From NCBI RefSeq assembly GCF_003337355.1, contig NZ_QPJW01000001.1, forward strand, positions 868,001 to 932,000: a stretch of 64,000 nt of DNA, read 5' to 3'. Source of the stretch: Fontibacillus phaseoli. GTDB taxonomy: Bacteria > Bacillota > Bacilli > Paenibacillales > Paenibacillaceae. The translations under genes and the position numbers were made by a program. The notes beneath the pieces are model-generated. The model saw only the letters and a program-made list of their open reading frames with translations. It was not told the DNA's origin and did not search any database. This document shows positions 43,722 through 53,335 of the stretch, in pieces (positions within the stretch are counted from its first letter, which is position 1; each line of letters begins with the position of its first letter).

Positions 43722-44369
43722 ATGGGAGAAAAGAAAATTGGAGCAAGCGATTATCTTGCATTAGGTTTGTATGCTTTTGCAGGATTCGGTCTTGAAGTTG
43801 TACTGTCAATGCTTTTGCCTTTTATATTCGGTGTTGGAAGTTCTGAATATACTCTCATCCATCAATGTATACACTGGGTGCTTACATGCATTTTGTGGGG
43901 GAGTATGGCACTGTTTTTGATAAGGCTGTCAAAGAAAAAATACTTCTTTGATATTATGAAGTTAAACGAAATGCCAGACTCCAAGAGATGGTTTCTTGCG
44001 GTTGTGACTTCAGTTATAGCAATTACAGTTACTACTATTGTATGGGGTGGCTTTAAGCCAGTTCAAGAATACAATGGTATCGTTAAATACATTTTTCAAA
44101 ATATTTATTACTTGTTTGAAGCTGCTTTGATTCTGCTTACGATTGCTTTTGGACAAAAATTCGGTGAAACACTCATAAAAAGAGGCAGTCTACCTTATGG
44201 AGGGATTTTTCTTGCGCTCACATGGGGACTCATACACATTTTGCTCCAAGGAACTCTAACAGGTGTTTATGCTTTCTTGATGTCCATTCTATATGGCATT
44301 GTATACATATTGTTAAAAAAGAATATCCGATATTCATATATTATGATCGTAATTATATTTATTTTATAA
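43722..44369 (+). CDS. Multi-pass membrane protein, CPBP-like
   Basis: About 215 residues with six to seven hydrophobic helices, such as WFLAVVTSVIAITVTTIVWG. The last helices contain LALTWGLIHILLQG, which recalls the second motif of CPBP (Abi) intramembrane proteases. The first CPBP motif (EExxxR) is not clear; GQKFGETLIKRGSLPYG is the nearest. So it may be an inactive or diverged member. ATG 43722 follows GGAGG. Function unknown. Confidence 0.6.
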   Translation: MGEKKIGASDYLALGLYAFAGFGLEVVLSMLLPFIFGVGSSEYTLIHQCIHWVLTCILWGSMALFLIRLSKKKYFFDIMKLNEMPDSKRWFLAVVTSVIAITVTTIVWGGFKPVQEYNGIVKYIFQNIYYLFEAALILLTIAFGQKFGETLIKRGSLPYGGIFLALTWGLIHILLQGTLTGVYAFLMSILYGIVYILLKKNIRYSYIMIVIIFIL

Positions 44370-44561
44370 GCAATTCAGCATACAGATTTACATAAGACTG
44401 TGCAATAAAATTGAGGTGCGGATATTCAAACTATTACTTAACTCGTGGCGGATACTTGGTGAAAGTAGGAGAAGTCAGCAGATAAATTACCGCTGGTCTT
44501 AAAGATAGTCACTCAGCAGGGAGATTTTGCTCTTACCTTATGCTCTCCTTCACCTTTTTAG

Positions 44562-44579
44562 GTAAACTACCCCTATATG
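44562..44579 (+). repeat. Leader motif, copy 2
   Basis: GTAAACTACCCCTATATG, 38 bases before the truncated yyaL-like gene start at 44617. The preceding CACCTTTTTAG also resembles the bases before copy 1. Confidence 0.45.
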
Positions 44580-44616
44580 TACTTTACCAAAATTAGCCGA
44601 AGCGAGGGGATGCCCC

Positions 44617-44802
44617 ATGACGAACCACAAAGAACCCAATAGACGAATAAACGAAAAGTCATCCTATCTGCTCCAACACGGCCACAACCCCGTGGATTGG
44701 TATCCATGGGGAGAGGATGCTTTTACTAAGGTGCAGGCTGAGAACAAGCCGAAATTCTATCCGTCGGTTATTCGACTTGTCATTGATGGAATGTTTGCGT
44801 AA
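44617..44802 (+). pseudogene. Truncated 5' end of a yyaL-like (thioredoxin-domain, DUF255) gene, copy A
   Basis: A 61-residue frame starting behind [27 protein letters not shown] then [13 protein letters not shown] is the well-known N-terminus of YyaL/spermatogenesis-associated-protein-20-like proteins, normally near 650-690 residues. Homology stops after KPKF near 44755, and the rest ends at the 29-base repeat. The rest of the gene is not in the window. Confidence 0.75.
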
Positions 44803-44809
44803 ATCAATT
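44781..44809 (+). repeat. 29-base repeat, copy 2
   Basis: CATTGATGGAATGTTTGCGT plus AAATCAATT; it forms the end of the truncated yyaL-like frame of copy A, including its stop codon. Confidence 0.6.
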
Positions 44810-44920
44810 GTTACTTTTAATTATTTTCTGTGATTTTCAATCAATATTTACCTTCTAGTATTACTTGTATTTCATTAACAATAAGGTAGTTGCTTGCACT
44901 TTTATTAGCTGCTTGGACAA

Positions 44921-45405
44921 TTACGTAATTTTAATAATATTGTTCATATCGTATTCAGTATAGTCCAACAGCTTTTGCAGATTCTGCTCATCTTCCAAGA
45001 AGGATTTAGGGGATGCAGCAAATTGTTCCTTAGCTTATGTATGGTATCAATAGAACTTTTATCAGTGATAGGTTTAATTAATTCTTGATGAAATCCGAGA
45101 TGATCTACTTTAAATAAATTACAATCCGATAAAAAGGTCGAATTACTCCATAAAAACAATGGCAAATATGTAGCTTTTTCACCTTGTCCTTTTCGCAATA
45201 ACGGGTAGCCGAACATTAGGGTATGATCATCTTTTAAATGCTTGCTGATCTTTTCATAGTATTCAAGTGCTTTATCTAATTCCTCTGGATTAATCTGAGA
45301 AAGAGATAGCTCATTCTGTTTAAGCTCAATTGAAAAATAACTCTCATACTTTAGGCATTCTAAATAATAGTGCAGCAGATTTTTAGTTAGCAAGGTGCCC
45401 TCCAT
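44921..45405 (-). pseudogene. Frameshifted gene fragment of unknown family
   Basis: The frame from 45405 reads YLECLKYESYFSIELKQNEL and MFGYPLLRKGQGEKATYLPL up to about 45035, then carries on in another frame as KEQFAASPKSFLEDEQNL with KLLDYTEYDMNNIIKIT to the stop at 44921. The style, an acidic helical start followed by GYPLL...LPLFLW, resembles N-terminal regions of large AAA/UvrD-type helicases, but I am not sure. No helicase motif remains. Probably the truncated 5' part of a larger gene. Confidence 0.45.
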
Positions 45406-45513
45406 TTTAAGTGATAATTAGGATAATGGATGTCAATTAGAAAAATTCAAAACTTAGGAATGCAATTTGTAAAATAGATAAATGACCCAACAACTCATAA
45501 GTTGACATGCTAA

Positions 45514-46407
45514 TTACACAGGGAAATAATCACATGACTTAATTTCGTTCATTAATTCTCTAAGTATAGTTTGTTTATTTTTAGCGCATCCTAAATATTT
45601 TAAAATGGACTTTCTAACACAATTACGAAGGTAAATTATATCTTTTTCATGTACGTTTAATTTCCCTTCATGAACGAAATCCGATCTTTTTTTTGTACAG
45701 ATTTTTAAGTTCGGAAAATATTATTAAATGTTCTTGTTGATCTCGACTAATGAAGATAGCACAGCGTTTAGATAATTCTACTTTTTTTGAACCACCTTTT
45801 TCAAGAATAACATTTCTAAGCATGTTATTAATAACAAGAGAGCATTTGAATATGTAAGCTCATGAAATGACAAGTCATAAAGTAAGTGACAGTGATCTAA
45901 ATGCTGATCTATAAATGGCAATTTAACTGTGGCTAAAGTTTCATTAATATACTCTTTATCTTCATTTGTTAGAGAAGAGTTAATTGAACGGGAATAAGCC
46001 TCTTGAATTGGTGTTTTTTCTTGCAAATATAATGTTATAGTATTGTCTGATGTCTTTGAATAGATATTATAGACAAATTCTTTTAATCGAATGGCGTGCT
46101 CTGTTAATAGTCGTATTCCTCTAATTTGACTATCCAAAATAATTAACTCATTTGAAATTAATTGATGAAGCGCTTCAATAGTGTCATTAGGATGTTGGGG
46201 TGAAAGATCAATTTGGAGCTTTTTAGTTACACAAGCTACAATAAGAAAATCATCTATAGCAGCAGAATTATAATTTCTTCTCAGCTTTATTGCATTCACA
46301 TTAAAAATTTTATCTAAATGGGATATGTTTGGGACCAAAGACATTCGTTCAATTTGATAGTCGTTTATAAGAATAATATCAAATATTTTGTCATCAACTC
46401 CAAACAA
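45514..46407 (-). pseudogene. Apea-like HEPN protein with two homopolymer frameshifts
   Basis: The first frame runs from 46407 to the stop at 45778 (LTYSNALLLLITCLEMLFLK). If one A is added at a run of five A near 45790, it continues as VELSKRCAIFISRDQQEH; if one A is removed from a run of eight A near 45690, it goes on as RSDFVHEGKLNVHEKDIIYL to the stop at 45514. LYKKRSDFVHEG matches the R-x4/5-H core of HEPN domains of the Apea type, found in RNases and abortive infection proteins. No clear start codon exists; upstream sequence suggests a lost N-terminus. Confidence 0.55.
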
Positions 46408-46426
46408 AATAGCATGTATCTCAACT

Positions 46427-46867
46427 ATGAAACAACGACCTTGGGACTTGGATAGCGAGCCAAAACCACATTTACTGAGTCCAGCTGAGGTTGCTAATGA
46501 GAATTTAGAGGAAAAGTCGATTATTCAAGAAGAACAGGAGATCGTCCCTGAACAAGGGGTTAGCAAACATTAGCAAGAAGATACGTCACAGCAGGAAACA
46601 ATATTAAATGAAGCAAATACACAAGAGTTGCAGCCAGAACTAAATGATTGCAAAGAAGAGCGGCCACTTACCATTGAAGATATTGTAAAGCCGGGAAAAT
46701 TCGGAGTAACGAACAGCCAAATGATTCCGGCCATTAAGCAAGTGATCGCGGATGGCTCGGTTAAAAAGTTGAGGATGCTTCGTTCCATGTACCTGTATTC
46801 CTTCGAGAATTCACTAAGGTATCTGAAGAAGTCGGAACGGGAATTCATTCAAAATAATCTGAAATAG
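46427..46867 (+). pseudogene. Unknown small gene interrupted by an in-frame TAG
   Basis: From ATG 46427 the frame reads MKQRPWDLDSEPKPHLLSPA and runs to a TAG at 46571-46573, then on without shift as QEDTSQQETILNEANTQELQ and KPGKFGVTNSQMIPAIKQVI to the stop at 46867, 147 codons in all. The acidic Q/E-rich middle and the small basic end look like a mobile-element accessory protein; family unknown. The TAG may have been CAG. The start lacks an SD. Confidence 0.45.
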
Positions 46868-46916
46868 AACAAGTCGGAGCATGGATGGGTCATGTGCTCC
46901 GGCTTGTTTTTATTTT
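46868..46916. terminator. Terminator in recombinase module
   Basis: AACAAGTCGGAGCA pairs with TGCTCCGGCTTGTT (one mismatch) and is followed by a T run; the A-rich left side would also serve the small minus-strand gene. Confidence 0.85.
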
Positions 46917-46917
46917 T

Positions 46918-47091
46918 TTAATTTTTCTGACTCTCTTGCGTAGAATGATGCACTTTGGGGAGAGGTATGTCTATCTCGGCCTCAGCTCGGACAGTTTTGC
47001 TCAATATTTCGGTTACATGCTCATGAAATTGCCGCAACGCTTTGCCGGATGGCTGATTAACTTCTTTGATTACATATTCACATTTCTTTAT
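46918..47091 (-). CDS. Possible small protein with ATA start
   Basis: On the minus strand a frame of 57 residues (KKCEYVIKEVNQPSGKALRQ; FHEHVTEILSKTVRAEAEID) ends at 46918. GGAGGC (47098-47103) stands seven bases before an in-frame ATA at 47091, exactly where a start codon should be. The opposite-strand frame here is hydrophobic and begins inside a terminator, so it is less likely. It may be a small accessory gene of the recombinase element that lost its ATG. No family recognised. Confidence 0.35.
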   Translation of the reverse strand: MKKCEYVIKEVNQPSGKALRQFHEHVTEILSKTVRAEAEIDIPLPKVHHSTQESQKN

Positions 47092-47203
47092 GATTACGCC
47101 TCCAAAATTTTACAGTTGTTATATTCGAAGATGTTTCATAAAAAATGCTCAACATTCTATTTGGAAGGCGGCAAAATATTAACACGTTTGGAGTAGAGAA
47201 ACT

Positions 47204-48712
47204 TTGGAAAGTAAAACAATTAAGCACGTAGCTGTTTATTTAAGAAAATCACGGGACGATGGTGAGTTTGAAGACGTTCTCTCGAAGCATAGGGATACCC
47301 TTATGGCCTTGGTAGAGAATCGAAATTGGACCTATAGGCTATACGAAGAAGTGGCCTCTGGGGAAAAGATCGAATCCCGAAAAGAAATGCAGAAGTTACT
47401 TCGGCATGTTGAAGACCAGCTTTATGATGGCGTAGTGGTCATGGATATTGACCGTTTAGGGCGTGGAGAAAATAAGGATTGGGCACTCATTAAAGATACA
47501 TTCTTAAACTCAGAAACAGTCATTATCACACCAAACAAGATATACGATTTGGAAATAGACAATTACGATGTAATGTTTGATTTCATGTCTATTTTTGCCC
47601 GAATAGAATACAAAACGATTAAGCGAAGAATGAAGCAAGGCAAAGAGGCCGGGGAGAAGAAAGGTATGTAGACAAACGGAAAGCCGCCGTTTCCTTACTA
47701 CTACGATAAGAATACAAGGTCGGTACTGGTGGATGAAACAAAGCGTCCGATTTACCGAGCGATTGTAGAGAGATATCTTAATGGAACAAACTTGGGACAT
47801 ATCGCCATTTGGCTGACGGATAACAAGATACCGACACCATATAACATTAAGCTTGATGGAAAGAACAAGGGTTGGTCAAATATTACGGTTCAACGGTTGC
47901 TGGCAAGCGAAATCCATTTGGGTTACATCACTTATGGTAAAACCCGTTCCAAACGTGGACTGGTGGAATTGGTTCCCGAAGAAGAGCGAGTTAAAGTCAT
48001 GGAAACTCATGAAAAGCTGAAAACGCCGGAAGAACATGAAGTGATTATGGAGCGGCTGCTTAAGAATCGCATGTTGAATCCCAATTCAAGACGTAACATG
48101 TTTCCTTTGTCAGGCTTGCTTTATTGTGAAAAATGCGGTTCACGGATGAGGTTCCGGGTGGGAGAGAACAAGAAGCAGGGACAGCACTGGAGTGCATTGT
48201 GCTATCACCAGTACAAAGATGGCAGCAAATGTGAACAGCGTGGCAAGGTAATGGATGCTGATTTTTTCAATGCTTTGTATGATCGGATTATCCATGTAGA
48301 TCCAAACATTTTACGGGAGATTGAATTGCATGGAAGTAGGTACAATGATACACAGGTCATTATCGCGGTCAAAGAGCAGGAGTTGAAGAAGCAGAAGCGG
48401 GCTTTGGACAAGCTGCATGAATCGTATGAAGAGGACATGATAACGAAACAAGTATTTTTGGAGCGTAGAGCTATCCTGTCTAGGCAGATACAGAAGCTGG
48501 AGGAAGAGTTGAAGGATTTGCGGAAGGTTGTAGTAGATGAAGGGAATTATCCTACTGTGGAGCAGATATATGAGCGGATAGGTGAGTTTAGGGAGTTATG
48601 GAGTGTCGCGGTGACGAGTGAAGAGAAGAATCGGACGTTGAAGAAGCTGGTGGAGCGGATTGTGTATGATCGGGAAGGGAATCGATTAGAATTAACGGTT
48701 TGTTATAGATAG
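47204..48712 (+). pseudogene. Large serine recombinase with in-frame amber codon
   Basis: A 502-codon gene interrupted only by TAG at 47669-47671, where related proteins usually have Trp before TNGKPPFPYYY. The resolvase domain begins with HVAVYLRKSRDDGEF (nucleophile Ser16) and has VVMDIDRLGRG. After the TAG come the recombinase domain (YRAIVERYLNGTNLGHIAIW), the zinc ribbon (CEKCGSRMRF ... CYHQYKDGSKC) and a coiled coil. Such proteins integrate and excise mobile elements. With the stop read literally the catalytic domain is cut off. It starts at TTG 47204 with a weak SD. Confidence 0.85.
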
Positions 48713-48750
48713 CTACGTAACAAACATATCTGAGTGAGTCAAATATGATT

Positions 48751-48782
48751 AGAGCCGCGCTGTATTTGTCGCGGCTCTTGTA
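48751..48782 (+). terminator. Terminator after recombinase
   Basis: AGAGCCGCG and CGCGGCTCT form a 9-base GC-rich stem with a short T stretch after it. Confidence 0.7.
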
Positions 48783-48869
48783 CATTCAACACTTTTAAAT
48801 ACATTGACAAATGTAGGTGTAAAGAAATAGTCGAAAAGGTTTTGTTGAAGACAGGAATAAATAAAATAG

Positions 48870-48897
48870 TTGTCGAATTTTAACAATATAGTATTAT
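48870..48897 (+). promoter_or_regulatory. Promoter of the Gabija-like operon
   Basis: TTGTCG (48870-48875), a 16-base spacer, then TATTAT (48892-48897), 31 bases before the start codon. Confidence 0.45.
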
Positions 48898-48928
48898 TTA
48901 TAAAAATAAATATGGAGGTGTTCCAAAA

Positions 48929-51217
48929 ATGCACGTTGAATGCGTAGAAATACAAAACTATAGAAAATTGAAATCTTGTCAAGTAGAACTTACAGATAAA
49001 ACTACAATATTTGTTGGAGCTAACAATAGTGGGAAAACTTCTGCTATGGATGCACTAATAAAATTTCTTGATAAAAAAAATAAATTTACAATTAATGATT
49101 TCACATTATCTAATTGGATTGGTATTAATAAAATTGGAGAAAAGTGGATGAATAATAGTGAAGAAATACTAAATTTTCTTAAAGAGGACTTGGAAAAGCT
49201 CGTACCTACTATGGATGTGTGGATAAAAGTAACAGAAAATGAAGTTCATTATGTAACTCATTTAATTCCATCCTTGAATTGGAAAGGGGGATTAATTGGA
49301 GTTAGATTGAGACTAGAACCCAAAGATATTGAGTATATGTATAAGGATTTTATTGATTCGGTTAATTCTGCTAAAGAAACGCTTTCTGCATTAAAGTCAA
49401 CGAATTCGTTATCGTTGTGGCCAAGAAATCTTAAAGATTATTTAAACAAAAAGTTCCATTCCCATTTTACAGTTAGAGCATACATACTTGATCCAGAGAA
49501 ACTATCAACTCCTGACCCAAATAATGGATTAGCTCAACCTCAAACTTTACCCTATGATAGTGATTACATAGATGAAGACCCATTTAAGAAACTTTTTTTA
49601 GTGCACTATATTGGTGCACAACGAGGATTTTCTGATCCTACTAATACAAATGAAAACGATGAATCTACAAATGGAATAGTGGGAAATCTTTCAACACAAC
49701 TGCGAAAGTATTATAATTTGCATTTGAATCCAACTGAATCACCAGATCCAACAGATATTGACGCTCTACAAGCTATTGAATCTGCTCAAGACATCTTTGA
49801 TTCCAAACTACATAAAGGATTTGAAAATGCACTGTTTGAACTCCAGAGTTTAGGATATCCAGGTTTTTCCGATCCTAGAATAACCATTTCAACTAAATTT
49901 AAACCAATTGATGGGCTTAACCATAGTTCTGCCGTACAATTTGATTTAATGCCGGAAAATAGGCAATTTAACGAACATTTAAGACTTCCTGAGCAGTACA
50001 ATGGACTGGGGTATCAAAATTTAATATCTATTATTTTTAAAATGATGCAATTTAGAGATGAATGGATGAAGGTAGGGAAATTATCTAAGATCGTCCCAAG
50101 CAACAAAGATGATTTTTCAATACCACCATTGCATATAGTATTAGTGGAGGAACCGGAAGCACATCTTCATATTCAAGTTCAGCAAGTTTTTATTCGTCAT
50201 GTATATGATGTTTTATGTAACCATGAACGTTTAGGAAATGAGTTCTTTAAGACCCAACTAATTGTAAGCACACATTCAGGCCACATTGCTCATGAAATGC
50301 CCTTTTCAAGTTTACGTTATTTTCGTAAACAACCATCAACGCTAAACAATGAAGTCCCTATATCTACTGTAGTTAATCTTTCAAATGTATTTGGAAAGGA
50401 AAAGGAGACAGAACGCTTTGTAACTAGATACCTACAAATAGTTCATTTTGATTTGCTCTTTGCAGATGCGGTCATAATAGTGGAGGGACCTGCTGAGCGT
50501 ATGTTAATACCGCATTTTATTCGTAAACATTTTCAAGTATTGAATCAAAAATATATATCTTTACTGGAAATTGGGGGGAGTCATGCCCATACTTTAAGAC
50601 CATTAATTGAGAGACTGGGTCTGACGAGTTTAATAATAACTGATTTGGATTCAGCAGAGCCTATAAATAACTCAGCTATGCCTCCTCTTCGAAATAAAAA
50701 TTATATTTCTGTGAATGATACATTGAAATCCTGGGTACCTTGCAAAACGAAGATTGACGATTTATTTGATTTAAATTTTGAAGAAAAAATAAAACGATAC
50801 AAGCAAGATCGCTTTGCAATAAAAGTTGCTTATCAATATCCAATTAAAATATTAATGGTTCCTGATGGTCCAGAGGTAGAAGCCCTTCCGTATACTTTTG
50901 AAGATGCATTAGTTTTTGAAAATTTATCACTTTTTAAAAATCTTAAGGGAACGGGTTTACTAAAAAAGTTTAAAAATGCGATTTTTGAACAAAAGACAAT
51001 TACTGACCTAGGAAAACAATTTTTTGACGATCTAAGAACTGGGAAAAAAGCCGAATTTGCTCTCCAGTTAATCTATTTAGAAGAACTGAAAGACCTTAAG
51101 GTACCAAAGTACATAGATGAAGGGCTAACTTGGTTAGAGGAACAATTACAACAAAGAGAATCGGAAAATATTGATAATCAAAATACCGTTGAAATTTTAG
51201 TAGAAGAAGTGGTGTGA
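48929..51217 (+). CDS. OLD-family ATPase/TOPRIM nuclease, GajA-like
   Basis: A 762-residue protein. The ABC-type ATPase part has Walker A VGANNSGKTS (Gly30-Lys36-Thr37), and Walker B in HIVLVEEPEAHLH followed by the H-loop in IVSTHSGH. The TOPRIM nuclease domain shows VIIVEGPAER (Glu519) and IITDLDSAEP (Asp572, Asp574). Class 2 OLD proteins paired with a UvrD-like helicase form the Gabija anti-phage system, where GajA cuts DNA when nucleotide levels fall. It is longer than typical GajA (about 580 residues), with extra sequence between the Walker motifs and at the C-terminus. SD GGAGGTG precedes ATG 48929; the helicase gene is five bases downstream. Confidence 0.85.
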   Translation: MHVECVEIQNYRKLKSCQVELTDKTTIFVGANNSGKTSAMDALIKFLDKKNKFTINDFTLSNWIGINKIGEKWMNNSEEILNFLKEDLEKLVPTMDVWIKVTENEVHYVTHLIPSLNWKGGLIGVRLRLEPKDIEYMYKDFIDSVNSAKETLSALKSTNSLSLWPRNLKDYLNKKFHSHFTVRAYILDPEKLSTPDPNNGLAQPQTLPYDSDYIDEDPFKKLFLVHYIGAQRGFSDPTNTNENDESTNGIVGNLSTQLRKYYNLHLNPTESPDPTDIDALQAIESAQDIFDSKLHKGFENALFELQSLGYPGFSDPRITISTKFKPIDGLNHSSAVQFDLMPENRQFNEHLRLPEQYNGLGYQNLISIIFKMMQFRDEWMKVGKLSKIVPSNKDDFSIPPLHIVLVEEPEAHLHIQVQQVFIRHVYDVLCNHERLGNEFFKTQLIVSTHSGHIAHEMPFSSLRYFRKQPSTLNNEVPISTVVNLSNVFGKEKETERFVTRYLQIVHFDLLFADAVIIVEGPAERMLIPHFIRKHFQVLNQKYISLLEIGGSHAHTLRPLIERLGLTSLIITDLDSAEPINNSAMPPLRNKNYISVNDTLKSWVPCKTKIDDLFDLNFEEKIKRYKQDRFAIKVAYQYPIKILMVPDGPEVEALPYTFEDALVFENLSLFKNLKGTGLLKKFKNAIFEQKTITDLGKQFFDDLRTGKKAEFALQLIYLEELKDLKVPKYIDEGLTWLEEQLQQRESENIDNQNTVEILVEEVV

Positions 51218-51222
51218 ATTAA

Positions 51223-53106
51223 ATGGATATAGACCAAAATAAAGATGATTTTATTGATAATCATGTGGATAAAGAAATTATTAGTTGTTTGAATTTTAAT
51301 AATCCAAAAAGCTTCTTTCTATTTGCGGGAGCTGGATCAGGAAAAACTAGATCACTTGTTTTTGCATTAAATCAAATTCGAAAACTATATTATCAACATT
51401 TGCGATTTAGAGGGCAAAGTGTAGCAGTTATTACGTATACTAACGCTGCTTGCGATGAAATTGGTCGTCGGCTTGACTATGATCCTCTATTCTCCGTTTC
51501 TACTATTCACACCTTTATCTGGGAGTTAATAAGAGGATTTGACACGGATATTAGAGACTGGCTATGTACCAGTTTGAAAACACAAATTGAAGAATTAAAA
51601 ATAAAACAAGAAAATGGACGGTTTGGAACGAAAATTTTCATTGAACGCCAATTAAGTATTGAAACTAAGGAAATTCGCCTTCGAAATATTGATAAAGTTA
51701 AACAGTTTACGTATAATCCTTCTGGTCTTAATCAAGATAGATCATCTTTAAGTCACACTGAGGTAATAAATATTGGTGCTTATTTCATAAACAATAAGCC
51801 ATTAATGCAAAAGATATTAATTAATAAATATCCTATTTTATTCATTGATGAAAGTCAGGATACTAACAAAGATTTAATTGACGCGCTGTTTGAAGTTGAA
51901 AAGAAAAACACTGGTGTTTTTTTACTAGGTTTGTTTGGTGATACAATGCAAAGGATATATTCTGATGGTAAACTGGATTTGGGATTGAATTTACCGGAAA
52001 TATGGGAAAAACCTATAAAAATAATGAACCATCGTTGCGCACCAAGAATCGTTGAGGTGTTAAATAGAATCCGTTATATTGTGGATGGTCAACAGCAGAG
52101 GGCAAGAACGGATAAAGAATTTGGTTTTGCTCGTTTTTTTGTATTCCCTCTCAATACTGATAAAGCTAAGGCAGAAAAAATGGTTGAAGATAGAATGTCA
52201 GAAATTACTGGTGATAAACAATGGTCTGGTACTGATGCAGATTACACAACACTAATTCTTGAACATCATATGGCTGCTAATCGATTAGGTTTTTTAGAGT
52301 TTTTTCGACCGCTTTACCAGATGGATAACTTAAAAACTGGGCTATTGGATGGTTCACTTCCGGAACTGACATTTTTCACACAAGTTATTCTACCTATAGT
52401 GCAAGCAAATAAAAATGGAGATGAATTTGCCATAACCAATACTGTAAGAAAATATTCTCCTTTATTAAAGATTCAAAAAAATGAAACTGAACAACTATTA
52501 AAAATCAAAGAGGCAAAAGAATCGATAAATCAGTTCCTCTCCCTCTGGAGTGAAGATAATAATCCACGTTGCGTTGATGTTTTAAAGTGTGTAAAAGAAT
52601 TGAATTTGTTTGATATTCCAGAAAGTTTACACCCATTTACTATTGACATAAATGAAAATGATCAGGATAATGAGGGAAATCCAAGTGATTTTCATGAAAA
52701 CGACTTAATAAGTGCTTGGTCTGAATGTTTAAATGCTCCTTTTAGCCAGATATCAGCATATGATTCTTATGTAAAGGGTAAATTGAAATTTATGACTCAC
52801 CAAGGAGTTAAAGGGCTTGAATTTCCACGTGTGATGGTAATTATTGATGATAACGAAGCGCGCGGTTTTTTGTTTAGCTATGATAAGTTATTTGGGGCAA
52901 AAGAAAGAACCAGAGCAGATATAGAGAATGAAGCAGCAGGTAAAGATACAAGTATTGAGCGAACAAGACGTTTATTTTATGTTACATGCAGTCGTGCAGA
53001 AAAAAGTCTTGCTATTACTGCTTATTCTGAAAATCCAAAATTGGTCAAAAAACATTTATTGGAAGAAGAATGGTTTGAAGATTTTGAAGTGGAGATTTTT
53101 TTATAG
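51223..53106 (+). CDS. UvrD/Rep-like helicase, GajB-like
   Basis: A 627-residue superfamily 1 helicase. Motif I is FLFAGAGSGKTRSL (near residues 31-44), motif Ia VAVITYTNAA, motif II ILFIDESQDT, motif III LFGDTMQRIY, motif V in LKFMTHQGVKGLEFPRVMVI and motif VI in RRLFYVTCSRAEKSL. Its gene follows the OLD-family gene by five bases, the arrangement of Gabija, where the helicase senses nucleic-acid ends and helps activate GajA. It is longer than usual GajB (about 500 residues). Confidence 0.85.
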   Translation: MDIDQNKDDFIDNHVDKEIISCLNFNNPKSFFLFAGAGSGKTRSLVFALNQIRKLYYQHLRFRGQSVAVITYTNAACDEIGRRLDYDPLFSVSTIHTFIWELIRGFDTDIRDWLCTSLKTQIEELKIKQENGRFGTKIFIERQLSIETKEIRLRNIDKVKQFTYNPSGLNQDRSSLSHTEVINIGAYFINNKPLMQKILINKYPILFIDESQDTNKDLIDALFEVEKKNTGVFLLGLFGDTMQRIYSDGKLDLGLNLPEIWEKPIKIMNHRCAPRIVEVLNRIRYIVDGQQQRARTDKEFGFARFFVFPLNTDKAKAEKMVEDRMSEITGDKQWSGTDADYTTLILEHHMAANRLGFLEFFRPLYQMDNLKTGLLDGSLPELTFFTQVILPIVQANKNGDEFAITNTVRKYSPLLKIQKNETEQLLKIKEAKESINQFLSLWSEDNNPRCVDVLKCVKELNLFDIPESLHPFTIDINENDQDNEGNPSDFHENDLISAWSECLNAPFSQISAYDSYVKGKLKFMTHQGVKGLEFPRVMVIIDDNEARGFLFSYDKLFGAKERTRADIENEAAGKDTSIERTRRLFYVTCSRAEKSLAITAYSENPKLVKKHLLEEEWFEDFEVEIFL

Positions 53107-53302
53107 AATATGAACTTTTCTCCTGATGTTTATTTCAAAATAGGTTTGAACTTTGATGCATAAGAAAGGTACTTTGAAAAAAAGTGACCTTTTTGTAAAT
53201 GGTATTCCCCAATTAAATTTTAGTACTGCTTTAATGTAGCATAAACATTCTAACTATTATGGTAATCCAACTTTATTATGGTTACCTTGGCAAAAATATG
53301 AG

Positions 53303-53328
53303 CCTCTGGAATAAGTTCCAGAGGTTTG
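53303..53328. terminator. Bidirectional terminator between helicase and STAND genes
   Basis: CCTCTGGAA and TTCCAGAGG form a perfect 9-base stem around TAAG between two convergent genes. The 196 bases before it hold no gene. Confidence 0.75.
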
Positions 53329-53335
53329 ATAAAAT

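Noticed and set aside
46885-47196. Plus-strand frame of 103 codons with hydrophobic sequence
   Set aside because: It starts inside a rho-independent terminator and lacks an SD; the minus-strand frame has more protein-like composition and a well-placed SD.
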